A stretch of DNA of 64,000 nucleotides from Acidipropionibacterium timonense (lineage in GTDB: Bacteria > Actinomycetota > Actinomycetes > Propionibacteriales > Propionibacteriaceae), in contig NZ_LR027558.1 in the NCBI RefSeq assembly GCF_900605005.1, positions 1,274,005 to 1,338,004 of the forward strand, written 5' to 3'. A program made the translations under genes and the position numbers. This document shows positions 1 through 11,244 of the stretch, piece by piece; position 1 is the first letter of the stretch, and every line of letters starts with the position of its first letter. The notes beneath the pieces are model-generated. The model was not told the DNA's origin, did not search any database, and saw only the letters and a list, made by a program, of their open reading frames with translations.

Positions 1-112
1 CCCAATCTGGAATCCGTCGCCATCGCGCGTCACGTGGAGCCGGGAATGGCCGAGTCTTCTCCATCGACGCCCCGAGAACGTCTCACCTCCCGGCAGACTG
101 ACCCCAGGAAAA
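1..112. other. Window edge, no gene assigned
   Basis: These bases lie downstream of the MetE-like gene. No reading frame here shows a recognisable family and I see no clear hairpin. In related actinobacteria the next gene would be DNA ligase ligA, but nothing of it is visible. Confidence 0.4.
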
Positions 113-1090
113 TCAGCCTCGCAGGTGCTCCTCGACGAGCTCGGCAGCTCGGGCGAGCGCGTCGAGCTGGCTCGACGCCGCCGCTCGACTCCATCCGGCC
201 AGGCCGCAGGCAGGCACGAGGATTCCCAGGTCTGCGAGCCGGCAGTCACCGACCCCCAGACGACGCGACAGCTCGAGCACCCGTCGGACGATCTCGTCGA
301 CCGGCATGACGACGTCGGCCCTGTCGGTCGGCACGACACCCAGGCCCACCCGACCACCGGCATCCATCCTGGCCGCGACGGCGTCGAGCATCCGCGTCCC
401 GGGGCGGGACAGGTCGAGCACGACAGGACCCGGGACATCGGGCAGGGGAACGTCGGCGGCGCACGAGTGCCACCCGACCTCGGCCAGCCCCTCGAGCCCG
501 GTGACGAGGACGCCGGTGAGCTCGGTGGCTCGGGCCCACGACATCGCCGGCCAGTGATGCAGGCCCGACTGCGTCGGGACCCGTCCGCCGAGCACCGCAC
601 CGATGCTCGGCTCGTCGAGCTGGACGACCCACCTCACCTGTGGCATCCGACGGCGCAGCTCCCCCATGAGCGTCGCCATGCCGGACGCCAGCCCTGCCGT
701 CACCTCACGGAGCGCCCCCTCGTCGGCAAGGAGGCACTCACCGTGCCGCAGGTGCAGCCCGACCGCCAACGTCAGCGGCCCACAGATGCCGATCTTCACC
801 GTCGCGGGCGCCCCGGCCAGGGTCTCCTCGAGGTCGTCGAGGTCCCTGCGCAGCCATGACCCGGCCCGACGGTGCGCCCCGTCCGAGGAGTCGGCGAGAC
901 GCCATCCGCCCGGCCCGAGGTCCACCGGCAGATCGTCGAGCACCGCGCAGCCGCGCCCGAGGATGCCCGCCTCGACGCCCCGCCCCGGCAGTTCGGGCAG
1001 TGGGATGAGCTGCCCGAAGAGCTCGGCAACCGCCGCCAGTGCCCCGCGCATGTCGGTTCCCGGCAGTGAGCCGACGCCCGTGGCGATCAC
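113..1090 (-). CDS. MetE C-terminal-like (cobalamin-independent methionine synthase family) protein
   Basis: A 325-residue protein matching only the catalytic barrel of cobalamin-independent methionine synthase. The zinc ligands expected in that barrel are visible: His208 and Cys210 in WHSC, and Cys295 in PACG. It opens with TGVGSLPG, a family start motif. The folate-binding N-terminal half of full MetE (about 750 residues) is absent, so a methyltransferase acting on another donor is more likely than true methionine synthesis. The GTG start overlaps the mnmA stop as GTGA, so it is translationally coupled as the third gene of iscS-mnmA-this gene. The same association is known in mycobacteria (Rv3015c region). 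The substrate is unknown. Confidence 0.82.
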   Translation of the reverse strand: MIATGVGSLPGTDMRGALAAVAELFGQLIPLPELPGRGVEAGILGRGCAVLDDLPVDLGPGGWRLADSSDGAHRRAGSWLRRDLDDLEETLAGAPATVKIGICGPLTLAVGLHLRHGECLLADEGALREVTAGLASGMATLMGELRRRMPQVRWVVQLDEPSIGAVLGGRVPTQSGLHHWPAMSWARATELTGVLVTGLEGLAEVGWHSCAADVPLPDVPGPVVLDLSRPGTRMLDAVAARMDAGGRVGLGVVPTDRADVVMPVDEIVRRVLELSRRLGVGDCRLADLGILVPACGLAGWSRAAASSQLDALARAAELVEEHLRG

Positions 1091-2193
1091 GATCGGACCG
1101 CCTGCGCCACCGACACCCCGGCCCGCTCGGTGCCGCAGATCGTCGCGGACCCGATGACGAGGTCGCCGTCATACAGCACCGCGGCCTGTCCCGGCGCCAC
1201 CCCACGCAGCGGCTCGTCCACCTCGATGACGACTCCCCCGTCGACGCGACGGACACCGCACCCCACCGGCTGCCCGTGCGCCCGCACCTGGACCTGCCCA
1301 CGCCAGGTCGACGCCGGCTCGCCGGAACACCACACCGGCCGGATGGCCTCGAGCCGCCGCACGCTCAGTCCGTCCTCCCCGCCGACGACGACGGTGTTCG
1401 ACACCGGCTCGATGTCCAGGACGTATCGCGGACGCCCATCGGCCGCCGGAACCCCCAGGTGCAGACCGCGCCGCTGCCCGATGGTGAAGTGGTGATACCC
1501 GTCGTGGCGACCCACGACCCGGCCGGTCTCGTCACGGATGACCCCGTCGCGAGTGCCGAGCTCCCCGCTGAGCCAGCCGGCGGTGTCGCCGTCGGGAATG
1601 AAACAGATGTCGTGCGAGTCCGGCTTGGCCGCCACCGACAGCCCCAGCTCGGCAGCCTCCTGCCGCACCTGTACCTTGGGCGTGTCGCCGAGCGGGAAGA
1701 GCGAGTGCGCGAGTTGCTCCTGATTGAGCACCGCCAGGACGTAGGACTGGTCCTTGCCCGCGTCGGCCGCCCGATACATCCGGGTGACGCCGTCGACCGC
1801 CTCCAGTCGCGCGTAGTGACCGGTGGCGACGGCGTCGAACCCCAGATCGAGCCCACGCTCCAGGAGGGCGGCGAACTTGATCCGCTCGTTGCAGCGCAGA
1901 CACGGGTTCGGGGTTCGCCCGGCGGCGTACTCGGCGACGAAGGGGTCGATGACCTCGGCCGCGAACCGGTCGGAGAAGTCCCACACGTAGAAGGGGATGC
2001 CGAGCCGATCAGCGGCCCGTCGCGCGTCGAAGGAGTCCTCGAGGGAGCAGCATCCGCGCGACCCCTCCCGATACGACCGTGGGTTGCGCGACAGGGCCAG
2101 GTGGACGCCGGTGACGTCGTGTCCCCGGGCCACGAGGCGCGCCGCCGCGACCGCGGAGTCGACCCCGCCGGACATCGCCGCCAGAACTCTCAT
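1087..2193 (-). CDS. mnmA: tRNA-specific 2-thiouridylase MnmA
   Basis: A 368-residue enzyme that puts sulfur on uridine 34 of tRNAs for Lys, Glu and Gln, taking persulfide sulfur from the cysteine desulfurase. The PP-loop SGGVDS is at residues 8-13, the nucleophile Cys98 is in NPCLRCN, and the second catalytic Cys197 is in [14 protein letters not shown] near 124 is also typical. The ATG at 2193 has an AGGAGGA ribosome site 6 nt upstream, which decides the start over longer open frames. It lies 76 bp after iscS on the same strand and overlaps the MetE-like gene by 4 bp, so desulfurase and thiolase are likely co-transcribed. Confidence 0.96.
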   Translation of the reverse strand: MRVLAAMSGGVDSAVAAARLVARGHDVTGVHLALSRNPRSYREGSRGCCSLEDSFDARRAADRLGIPFYVWDFSDRFAAEVIDPFVAEYAAGRTPNPCLRCNERIKFAALLERGLDLGFDAVATGHYARLEAVDGVTRMYRAADAGKDQSYVLAVLNQEQLAHSLFPLGDTPKVQVRQEAAELGLSVAAKPDSHDICFIPDGDTAGWLSGELGTRDGVIRDETGRVVGRHDGYHHFTIGQRRGLHLGVPAADGRPRYVLDIEPVSNTVVVGGEDGLSVRRLEAIRPVWCSGEPASTWRGQVQVRAHGQPVGCGVRRVDGGVVIEVDEPLRGVAPGQAAVLYDGDLVIGSATICGTERAGVSVAQAVRS

Positions 2194-2269
2194 GCGGTCC
2201 TCCTCCTGCCGTGCGCCCCGGCCCCCCGGGGCGTCGACCATCGTAGGTGGACCCGGCGGCGGCCCGCAC

Positions 2270-3415
2270 TCAGCGCGCCCCGCGGACCCGCTCGACGGCG
2301 TCCGGCAGCACGGCCAGCAAGTGGTCGAGGTCGGCCTCGGTCGTCGACCACCCGAAGGACACCCGCACCCCGGCGGCCGCCTGTGACTCCGTGCGCCCCA
2401 TGGCGAGCATGACCTGGCTCGGGCGGGCGACTCCGGCATGGCAGGCCGATCCGGCCGAGCAGTCGATGCCGGCGGCGTCGAGGACGAGGAGCAGGTCGGC
2501 GGAGCGGACGGACTCGACCGTGAGATGGCAGATCGCCGGACTGACCGTCGTCCCCCCGTCGACCGACACGCCGGGGATGGACGCCGTCGCCTCGACCAGA
2601 CGCCGACGCAGCCTCGCCCAGCGGGCGCGCTGGGCGTCGAGGGTCCCCAGCGACTCGCGCAGGGCAGCGGCGAAACCGCGAGCCAACATGACGGTCTGGG
2701 TGCCGGAACGGACCCCGTTCTGTTGCCCGCCGCCGGGCAGGACGGGTCGGAGCTCGACGCCACGGCGTACCCACAGTGCCCCGATGCCGACCGGCCCGCC
2801 GATCTTGTGGGCACTGAACGAGGCGAGGTCGACCCCCCATCCGGCCAGGTCGACGTCGACATGGCCGAGGGCCTGGACGGCGTCGGTGTGGACGACCGCC
2901 CCCGCATCATGGGCACGCGCGGCGACCTCGGGCACCGGCTCGACGACCCCGGTCTCGTTGTTGACGGCCATGACCGAGACGACGTCGCCGGGTGCGGGGG
3001 TGAGTGCCGAGACGTCGACGACGCCGTCCTGGTCGACCGGCACCACCGACACCCGCTCCCCGAGCAGCCGGGGGTCCGCCAGACCGGCGACCGCCTCGTG
3101 CTCCACCGCCGAGACCCAGACCCGTCCCCGCTCACCGACCGATCCCAGCAGGGCCAGGCCGTCGGCCTCGGTCCCGCCGCTGGTGAGGATGATCTCGAGC
3201 GGCCGGACCCCGAGCAGACCGGCGATCTCCTCCCGGGCGTCCTCGAGCAGGGCCCGTGCTGCCCGGCCTGCCCCATGGGTCGCCGACGGGTTGGCCAGGG
3301 ACGGCGTCGAGACCATGGCCTCGAGGGCAGCGGGTCGCAGCGGGCTCGTCGCGGCGTGGTCGAGGTTGACCCGCTGGGCACCTCGTGTGCACGGATTCGC
3401 ATCCTTGAAAGCCAT
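2270..3415 (-). CDS. iscS: Cysteine desulfurase (NifS/IscS family)
   Basis: A 381-residue PLP enzyme that turns cysteine into alanine and leaves an enzyme-bound persulfide, here most likely for MnmA. The PLP lysine is K204 in SAHKIGGP, the cofactor aspartate is in HTDAVQ near 178, and the persulfide cysteine is C325 in [16 protein letters not shown] near residue 17 is the usual first strand. The ATG at 3415 is preceded by AAAGGA. No Isc scaffold gene follows, so it looks dedicated to tRNA thiolation, although a second role in Fe-S supply cannot be excluded. It is divergent from glgX across 136 bp. Confidence 0.94.
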   Translation of the reverse strand: MAFKDANPCTRGAQRVNLDHAATSPLRPAALEAMVSTPSLANPSATHGAGRAARALLEDAREEIAGLLGVRPLEIILTSGGTEADGLALLGSVGERGRVWVSAVEHEAVAGLADPRLLGERVSVVPVDQDGVVDVSALTPAPGDVVSVMAVNNETGVVEPVPEVAARAHDAGAVVHTDAVQALGHVDVDLAGWGVDLASFSAHKIGGPVGIGALWVRRGVELRPVLPGGGQQNGVRSGTQTVMLARGFAAALRESLGTLDAQRARWARLRRRLVEATASIPGVSVDGGTTVSPAICHLTVESVRSADLLLVLDAAGIDCSAGSACHAGVARPSQVMLAMGRTESQAAAGVRVSFGWSTTEADLDHLLAVLPDAVERVRGAR

Positions 3416-3490
3416 CTGAGCACATCCTTTCAGCGGGGGCGGACCGGCGAGGAGAACTTGTGGCATCGCGGCCCGGAAGACACCATAGGT

Positions 3491-3511
3491 GCGCTGCCCG
3501 CATGGCAGCGC
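3491..3511. promoter_or_regulatory. Inverted repeat upstream of glgX
   Basis: A perfect 8-bp inverted repeat, GCGCTGCC/GGCAGCGC with a 5-nt centre, lies 40 bp before the glgX start in the iscS-glgX divergent region. It could be an operator for the glucan operon or a leader hairpin; nothing in the sequence decides which. Confidence 0.35.
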
Positions 3512-3551
3512 GCCGACCGTGCGTCGGCACGTCGATGGAAAGGATGCCGCA

Positions 3552-5675
3552 ATGGCCAGGACACCGTCCCAGACCGACACGACCGAGGAGGCCGAACCGC
3601 GTCGTCTAGGAGCGCATCTCCACGCCGACGGCTGCACCTTCGGCCTGTGGGCGCCCCGCGCCGACCGGGTCGAGCTGGCCCTGGTGGCCTCCGATCGTTC
3701 CCAGCGCAATCACGACATGACCCCGGGCCCCGATGGCATCTGGACCCTCGACGTCCCCGGGGTCGAGGCCGGTCAGCTCTACGGCTACCGCGTCCACGGA
3801 CCCTGGGATCCCGACCAGGGCATGAGGTTCAACCCGGCCAAGCTGCTCCTGGATCCCTACGCCCGCGCCATCACGGCCGGCGTCGACTACCACGGGCCGA
3901 TCTTCGACCACCTGCCCGGCTCGAACTTCGAGCCCGATGACCGCGACTCCGCCCACGCCGTGCCGCTGTCCATCGTCGTCCGGCCCGGGACCCCACCCGA
4001 ACCGATCGCCCGACGCCGACCGCTCTCGGAGTCGCTCATCTACGAGCTCCACGTCAAGGGCTACACGAGGTCGCACCCCATGGTCCCCGACCATCTGCGC
4101 GGCACCTACGGCGGCCTGGCCTGTCCGGCCGTCATCGAGCACCTCGTGTCCATGGGCATCACCGCGGTCGAACTGCTGCCGGTGCAGCAGTTCGTCTCCG
4201 AACCCTTCGTCGTGGGCAAGGGACTGCGCAACTACTGGGGGTACAACACCCTGGGGTACTTCGCCCCGCACGCCGCCTACTGTTCGGTGGGCAGCATGGG
4301 CGAGCAGGTCGAGGAGTTCAAGGCCATGGTCACCGCCCTTCACCGGGCCGGGATCGAGGCCATCCTCGACGTCGTCTACAACCACACCGGCGAGGGCGGC
4401 CACGAGGGCCCGACGCTGGCCTTCCGCGGCATCGACCACAAGGCCTACTACCGTCTCACCAACGATCAGCGTGACGACTACGACGTCACCGGCTGTGGCA
4501 ACGCGGTCGACACCTCCCACCCCGGCGTCCTGCGGATGGTCCTGGACTCCCTGCGGTACTGGGTCACCGAGATGGGGGTGGACGGATTCCGCTACGACCT
4601 GGCGACGACCCTCATCCGCGACGCCGAGCACGGCGTCGACCAGAACCACCCGTTCAAGCAGGCCCTGCGCACCGACCCGGTGCTCTCGCGGGTCAAGCAC
4701 ATCGCCGAGCCCTGGGACGTCGGACCCTACGGCTACCAGGTGGGCCGCTGGGGTTCGGGCTGGAGCGAGTGGAACGACCGGTTCCGCAACCACACCCGCG
4801 ACTACTGGCGAGGTGCCACCTCCGGTGTGCAGGAGCTGGCCACCCGGCTGGCGGGATCGGAGGACCTCTACGGCTCGCCGACCGGCGGCATCAACTTCGT
4901 CACCGCCCACGACGGCTTCACCATGCGCGACCTCGTGACGTACAACATGAAGCACAACCAGGCCAACGGCGAGGACAACCACGACGGGTCGAACGACAAC
5001 CGCTCGTGGAACTGCGGTTGGGAGGGCGAGACGACAGACGACGCCATCGTCGAGCTGCGCCACCGCCAGGTGCGCAATCTCATGGCCACCCTGCTGCTGT
5101 CGGCCGGGGTGCCGATGATCCTCGCCGGTGACGAGATCGGTCGTACCCAGGACGGCAACAACAATGCCTACTGCCAGGACTCCCCCATCTCCTGGGTCAA
5201 CTGGGAGGACGCCGTCGACTGGTCCGACGTCACCCGGCTCACCCGGCACCTGGCCACCCTTCGCGCCGAGCACCCGGCCCTGCGCCCCGAGCTGTACCGC
5301 CACCACGGCGAGGTCATGACCTGCGACGGTCGGCCCACCGGACGCCCCGACCTCACGTGGTTCTCCGGCGAGGGCTCCGAGATGTGCACCGAGGACTGGA
5401 ACGACCAGGGACGACGGACCCTCGGCATGTACTCCTCGACCTCGAAGGAGGCCTTCCTCGTCTGGTACCACAGTGGTGACCAGCCGGTCGGCATCCATCT
5501 GCCGTCGGCGCGCTTTGCCGCCTCCTGGAGTCTCGAGGTGACGACCGCCCGCCCCGACGAGGTCGTCGAGGGACCGTTGGAGCCCGACGCCGCCTTCGTC
5601 GTCCCCCCGCGCAGTGTCACCGTCCTTCGTGGGGAGGTTCCCGCCCCCGTGGCGACGTCGAAGCCGGTAGCGTGA
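3552..5675 (+). CDS. glgX: Glycogen debranching enzyme GlgX (isoamylase type, GH13)
   Basis: A 707-residue isoamylase-type enzyme that cleaves alpha-1,6 branches of glycogen. An N-terminal CBM48-like domain (residues 20-130) precedes the GH13 barrel. Visible GH13 motifs are DVVYNH near 275, GFRYDLA with the nucleophile Asp near 347, HIAEPWD with the acid Glu near 385, and TAHDGF near 452. The ATG at 3552 follows AAAGGA by 8 nt; the open frame extends 63 bp further up but lacks domain support. It is the first gene of a glgX-glgE-treS-mak-glgB run and overlaps glgE by 4 bp. TreX-like use in trehalose metabolism is possible. Confidence 0.94.
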   Translation: MARTPSQTDTTEEAEPRRLGAHLHADGCTFGLWAPRADRVELALVASDRSQRNHDMTPGPDGIWTLDVPGVEAGQLYGYRVHGPWDPDQGMRFNPAKLLLDPYARAITAGVDYHGPIFDHLPGSNFEPDDRDSAHAVPLSIVVRPGTPPEPIARRRPLSESLIYELHVKGYTRSHPMVPDHLRGTYGGLACPAVIEHLVSMGITAVELLPVQQFVSEPFVVGKGLRNYWGYNTLGYFAPHAAYCSVGSMGEQVEEFKAMVTALHRAGIEAILDVVYNHTGEGGHEGPTLAFRGIDHKAYYRLTNDQRDDYDVTGCGNAVDTSHPGVLRMVLDSLRYWVTEMGVDGFRYDLATTLIRDAEHGVDQNHPFKQALRTDPVLSRVKHIAEPWDVGPYGYQVGRWGSGWSEWNDRFRNHTRDYWRGATSGVQELATRLAGSEDLYGSPTGGINFVTAHDGFTMRDLVTYNMKHNQANGEDNHDGSNDNRSWNCGWEGETTDDAIVELRHRQVRNLMATLLLSAGVPMILAGDEIGRTQDGNNNAYCQDSPISWVNWEDAVDWSDVTRLTRHLATLRAEHPALRPELYRHHGEVMTCDGRPTGRPDLTWFSGEGSEMCTEDWNDQGRRTLGMYSSTSKEAFLVWYHSGDQPVGIHLPSARFAASWSLEVTTARPDEVVEGPLEPDAAFVVPPRSVTVLRGEVPAPVATSKPVA

Positions 5676-7969
5676 TCCTCGTGTGGAGGATGAACAGACG
5701 CCAGCGTTCCGACGAGCAGCCCGAGGAGTCCGCGAGCCCCGAGGCCCCCGTCGCCGAGTCGGCGACCTCGGACGGAACCGTCGCCGACCCGGCGACCGCT
5801 GAGGGACCCGTCGCCGACCCGGCGACGCCCGAGGCCGCGGCGAGTGATCCGGCTCCCACCGAGGACGGGACGGCCGCGACCGGCACTCCCGCGCCACTGC
5901 CCGCGGATGCCTCCGATAACGAGCCGGTGAGCCGCCCCCGTCACGCGGCCGACGCCCCCGAGCCGGAGAGCTCCCGGCAGGACCTGCCGCTGGACCGCCC
6001 CGGCCATGCCCCGCTGCGCGGCTACGGCCGGATTCCCGTGCACAACGTCCAACCGGTCGTCGAGGGCGGGCGCCTGCCGGCCTACGCCGTCGTCGGCGAG
6101 GAGTTCGAGGTGCGCGCCAATGTCTTCCGCGAGGGGCACGACGCCGTCGGCGCCAGTGTCGTCCTCACCGATGCCGACGGACGCCGTCTCGTCACCGACA
6201 TGGTCCAGGTCGAGCCGATCGGCCTCGACATCTGGACGGCCCGAGTGAGCGCCGACGCCGAGGGCGACTGGACGATGCACGTCGAGGGCTGGTCGGACGC
6301 CTGGGGCACCTGGCACCACAACGCCGCGGCCAAGCTGGCCGCCGGCATCGACGTCGACCTCGTCTGCGCCGAGGGTCGTGTCCTGGTCACCTCGGCCCGG
6401 GACCGTGCCTCCTCCCGAGGCGACGAGGACGCCGTGGCCACCCTCGACGCCGCCGGGTCGGTACTCGACCCGAACCGCCCCATCGCCGAGCTGCTCGGGC
6501 TCGTCGAGGATGCCGGGTTCGCCGCGGCCATGCGCCGTCATGCCGACCGACCTCTCACCAGCCCGACCGCCCGCACGCCGCTGGTCGTCGAGCGGCGTCG
6601 GGCCCTCTACGGCTCCTGGTACGAGTTCTTCCCCCGCTCCCAGGGCGCCCACGAGAACCCCGACGGATCATGGACCTCGGGTACCTTCGACAGCTCCTGG
6701 GAGCGTCTCGACGCCGCCGCGGCCATGGGCTTCGACGTCGTCTACCTGCCGCCGATCCACCCCATCGGCACCGCCTTCCGCAAGGGACGCGACAACACCC
6801 TCGTCCCCGGACCGTACGATCCCGGCTCGCCCTGGGCCATCGGATCGGCCGACGGCGGCCACGACGCCATCCACCCGGATCTGGGCACCTTCGAGGACTT
6901 CGACCGTTTCGTCGGTCATGCCCACGACCTCGGCCTCGAGGTCGCCCTCGACTTCGCCCTCCAGGCCTCGCCCGACCATCCCTGGGTCACCGAGCACCCC
7001 GAGTGGTTCACCACCCGGGTCGACGGCACCATCGCCTACGCCGAGAACCCGCCGAAGAAGTACCAGGACATCTACCCCATCAACTTCGACAACGACCCCG
7101 AGGGCATCCACCGCGAGGTCATCCGCCTGCTCGAGTTGTGGATCTCCCACGGGGTGACGATCTTCCGCGTCGACAACCCGCACACCAAGCCGGTGAACTT
7201 CTGGGCCTGGGTCATGGCGACGATGCATCGGCGTCATCCCGAGGTCATCTTCCTGGCCGAGGCCTTTACCCGGCCCGAGATGATGCAGGCCCTGGCCAAG
7301 GTCGGCTTCCAACAGGGCTACTCGTACTTCACCTGGCGCACCGCCAAGTGGGAGATCGAGGAGTTCCTCACCCAGGTGTCCCGCGACACCTCCGCCTGGT
7401 ACCGGCCGAACATGTTCGTCAACACCCCGGACATCAACCCGTACTACCTCCAGGATGGCAATCCCGCCGGGTTCGCCATCCGTGCCATCCTCGCCGCGAC
7501 GATGAGCCCGAGCTGGGGCGTCTACTCCGGTTTCGAGCTGTGCGAGCACGAGCCCCTGCCCGGACGCGAGGAGTACGCCCACTCCGAGAAGTACGAGTAC
7601 CGGCCGCGCGACTGGAACGCCCAGCCGAACCTCTCCCTGCTCATCACCCGGCTCAACGAGATCCGTCGGGCCCACCCGGCGCTCCAGCAGCTGCGTGACG
7701 TGACGATCCACCACGCTCCCGACGACCGGGTCCTCGTCTTCTCCAAGAAGGCCGGGGACGACGTCGTCATCGTCGTCGTGAGCCTCGACCCGGTCTGGGG
7801 AGTCGGCTCCCAGGTCATGCTCGACATGGCCGCTCTCGGCCTGGACCAGCACGCGACCTTCGACGTGCACGACGAGCTCACCGGGGCGGACTTCACCTGG
7901 TCGCAGCAGGCCTGGGTGGGCCTGTACCCGTCCCAACCGGCGCACATCCTGTCGGTCCGGCGTCCCTGA
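5672..7969 (+). CDS. glgE: Alpha-1,4-glucan:maltose-1-phosphate maltosyltransferase GlgE
   Basis: A 765-residue GH13 enzyme that extends alpha-glucan with maltosyl units from maltose 1-phosphate. The GlgE body starts near residue 110 ([10 protein letters not shown]) and has the nucleophile Asp near 501 in [10 protein letters not shown], the acid/base Glu near 530 in FLAEAFTRP, and [10 protein letters not shown] near 588. Residues 1-105 form an unusual Pro/Ala/Glu-rich tail with imprecise 12-residue repeats ([20 protein letters not shown]) that the family usually lacks. The GTG at 5672 overlaps the glgX stop as GTGA. Further starts at 5681 and at the ATG 5690 cannot be excluded and would shorten only the tail. 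It acts with mak, treS and glgB. Confidence 0.93.
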   Translation: MILVWRMNRRQRSDEQPEESASPEAPVAESATSDGTVADPATAEGPVADPATPEAAASDPAPTEDGTAATGTPAPLPADASDNEPVSRPRHAADAPEPESSRQDLPLDRPGHAPLRGYGRIPVHNVQPVVEGGRLPAYAVVGEEFEVRANVFREGHDAVGASVVLTDADGRRLVTDMVQVEPIGLDIWTARVSADAEGDWTMHVEGWSDAWGTWHHNAAAKLAAGIDVDLVCAEGRVLVTSARDRASSRGDEDAVATLDAAGSVLDPNRPIAELLGLVEDAGFAAAMRRHADRPLTSPTARTPLVVERRRALYGSWYEFFPRSQGAHENPDGSWTSGTFDSSWERLDAAAAMGFDVVYLPPIHPIGTAFRKGRDNTLVPGPYDPGSPWAIGSADGGHDAIHPDLGTFEDFDRFVGHAHDLGLEVALDFALQASPDHPWVTEHPEWFTTRVDGTIAYAENPPKKYQDIYPINFDNDPEGIHREVIRLLELWISHGVTIFRVDNPHTKPVNFWAWVMATMHRRHPEVIFLAEAFTRPEMMQALAKVGFQQGYSYFTWRTAKWEIEEFLTQVSRDTSAWYRPNMFVNTPDINPYYLQDGNPAGFAIRAILAATMSPSWGVYSGFELCEHEPLPGREEYAHSEKYEYRPRDWNAQPNLSLLITRLNEIRRAHPALQQLRDVTIHHAPDDRVLVFSKKAGDDVVIVVVSLDPVWGVGSQVMLDMAALGLDQHATFDVHDELTGADFTWSQQAWVGLYPSQPAHILSVRRP

Positions 7970-7994
7970 CGACACACCACAGCCCGAGGGCCGC

Positions 7995-8013
7995 TCCCGA
8001 CCTGAGGTCGGGA
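7995..8013 (+). other. Intergenic hairpin between glgE and treS
   Basis: TCCCGACC/GGTCGGGA forms an 8-bp perfect stem with a 3-nt loop in the 79-bp gap before treS. There is no U-run and treS continues the operon, so it may be an RNA-processing or stability element rather than a full terminator. Confidence 0.4.
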
Positions 8014-8048
8014 CGGCTTCACCCGTACCCCATCGCCGAAGGAACCTC

Positions 8049-9817
<1,769 letters not shown>

Positions 9818-9818
<1 letters not shown>

Positions 9819-11149
9819 TGACACACACCTGGTGGAACGACGAGGACGTCCGGGGACGGCTCTGGCAGCACGTGAGTGCCGCCCGCTGGTTCTCCGGCAA
9901 GGGCCGCGACGGCCGTCTCGAGGACGTCGTCGAGTTGACGCCGGTGGCGCGGGTGCACCATCTCGTCGCGACGGTGCGCTACCCCGATGGATCTCCCGAG
10001 TACTACCAGGTGCTCGTCACGCCGGCGTCGCAGGAGTCCGACGCCATCGCCGTCGACCCCGAGGGGACCCCCTGGCGCGACGCCACCGAGGACGGTGAGG
10101 CCCTCGTGGGCTGGGCCCGGGAACTCCTCGAGGGCCATCCCGTCGATCCCTCCGGATGGTGGACGCTCGAACGGCTGCGGCCCGCGCCGACTCCGGTGCG
10201 CATCGCCCGACGCTTCGGCGGGGAGCAGTCGAACACCTCGATCGAGGTGGACGACGCCGTCATCATCAAGGTCTTCCGTCGCCTCGAGCCCGGCGACAAC
10301 CTCGACGTCACCATCCACGCCGCGCTCAATCGCGCCGGGGTCACCTCGGTCGCCACCCTCCACGGGGCGGTCCACGCCGCCGTTCCGCTGGCCGAGGGCG
10401 ACCTCCGCACCGATCTGGCCATGATCGTCCAGCGTCTGCCGCAGCCCCGCGACGGCTGGGAGTACGTGTGTGCCAAGGCCGCCGGTCTGGAGCCGGTCGA
10501 CGACGACTGCCGGGCGCTCGGCTCGGCGCTGGCCCAGATCCACGACGCCCTGGCCGAGGTGGATCTCGGGTCCGGGCCGCGGCAGCTGCGGGGGGACGAC
10601 GTCGCCGACCTCATGGTCCGTCGCCTCGATCGCGCCACCGCCACGGTCGCGCAGTTGGAACCGCTGCGGCCCGGCCTCACGGCGATCTTCGACCGGCTGC
10701 GAGGACGCACCCTGGCCGCCCAACCGGTGCACGGGGACTTCCACCTGGGCCAGACACTGCTCACCCCCGACGGGTGGCGGATCATCGACTTCGAGGGCGA
10801 GCCCCTCAAGAGCGCCGCCGAGCGCCGTGCCCCCGACAGCCCGTGGCGGGACGTCGCCGGGATGACGCGCTCACTCTCCTACGCCACCTCGGCCACCCCC
10901 GACCCGAGCTCCCCGCAGACGCGGGCCTGGGCGACGCAGGCCAGGCAGGCCTTCCTGACGGGATATGCCTCGACCATCGAGGCCGTCGATGTCGACCTCC
11001 TGTCGGCCTACGAGGCCGACAAGGCGATCTACGAGGTCGTCTACGAGTTCCTCAATCGTCCCGACTGGATCGAGATCCCCCTCGGCGCCCTGCGCTCCAT
11101 CGCCGCGAGCGGCTCGCACGGCGTCGGCCAGCCCACGGATCCGGTCTGA
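9818..11149 (+). CDS. mak: Maltokinase (Pep2/Mak)
   Basis: A 443-residue kinase that makes maltose 1-phosphate from maltose and ATP, the donor used by GlgE. It has an aminoglycoside-kinase-like fold: GEQSNTS near 137 in the N-lobe, catalytic HGDFHLGQ near 305 and the metal-binding IDFEGEP near 324. WFSGKGRD near residue 25 is typical of maltokinases. The ATG at 9818 overlaps the treS stop (TGATG) and has GAAGGAG upstream. Length and position between treS and glgB are those of the standard actinobacterial pathway; in some relatives it is fused to treS, here it is separate. Confidence 0.93.
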
Positions 11150-11203
11150 ACAGTTCTGCCCCCACATCTCCCGCCGCGCCCACGAACCGGGGTCCGGTGG
11201 CGC

Positions 11204-11209
11204 TAGATT
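11204..11209 (+). promoter_or_regulatory. Candidate internal promoter -10 for glgB
   Basis: TAGATT lies 35 bp before the glgB start in a 95-bp gap after mak, leaving room for a short leader with its own ribosome site. No convincing -35 is visible. Confidence 0.35.
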
Positions 11210-11244
11210 GAGACCCACGGCACCCACATCAACGAGGAGATGAC

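Noticed and set aside
1087-3423. A 778-residue frame reading through mnmA into the iscS region
   Set aside because: Only the last 368 codons match MnmA and have a ribosome site; the rest is antisense-like GC-rich open frame overlapping iscS in another frame.
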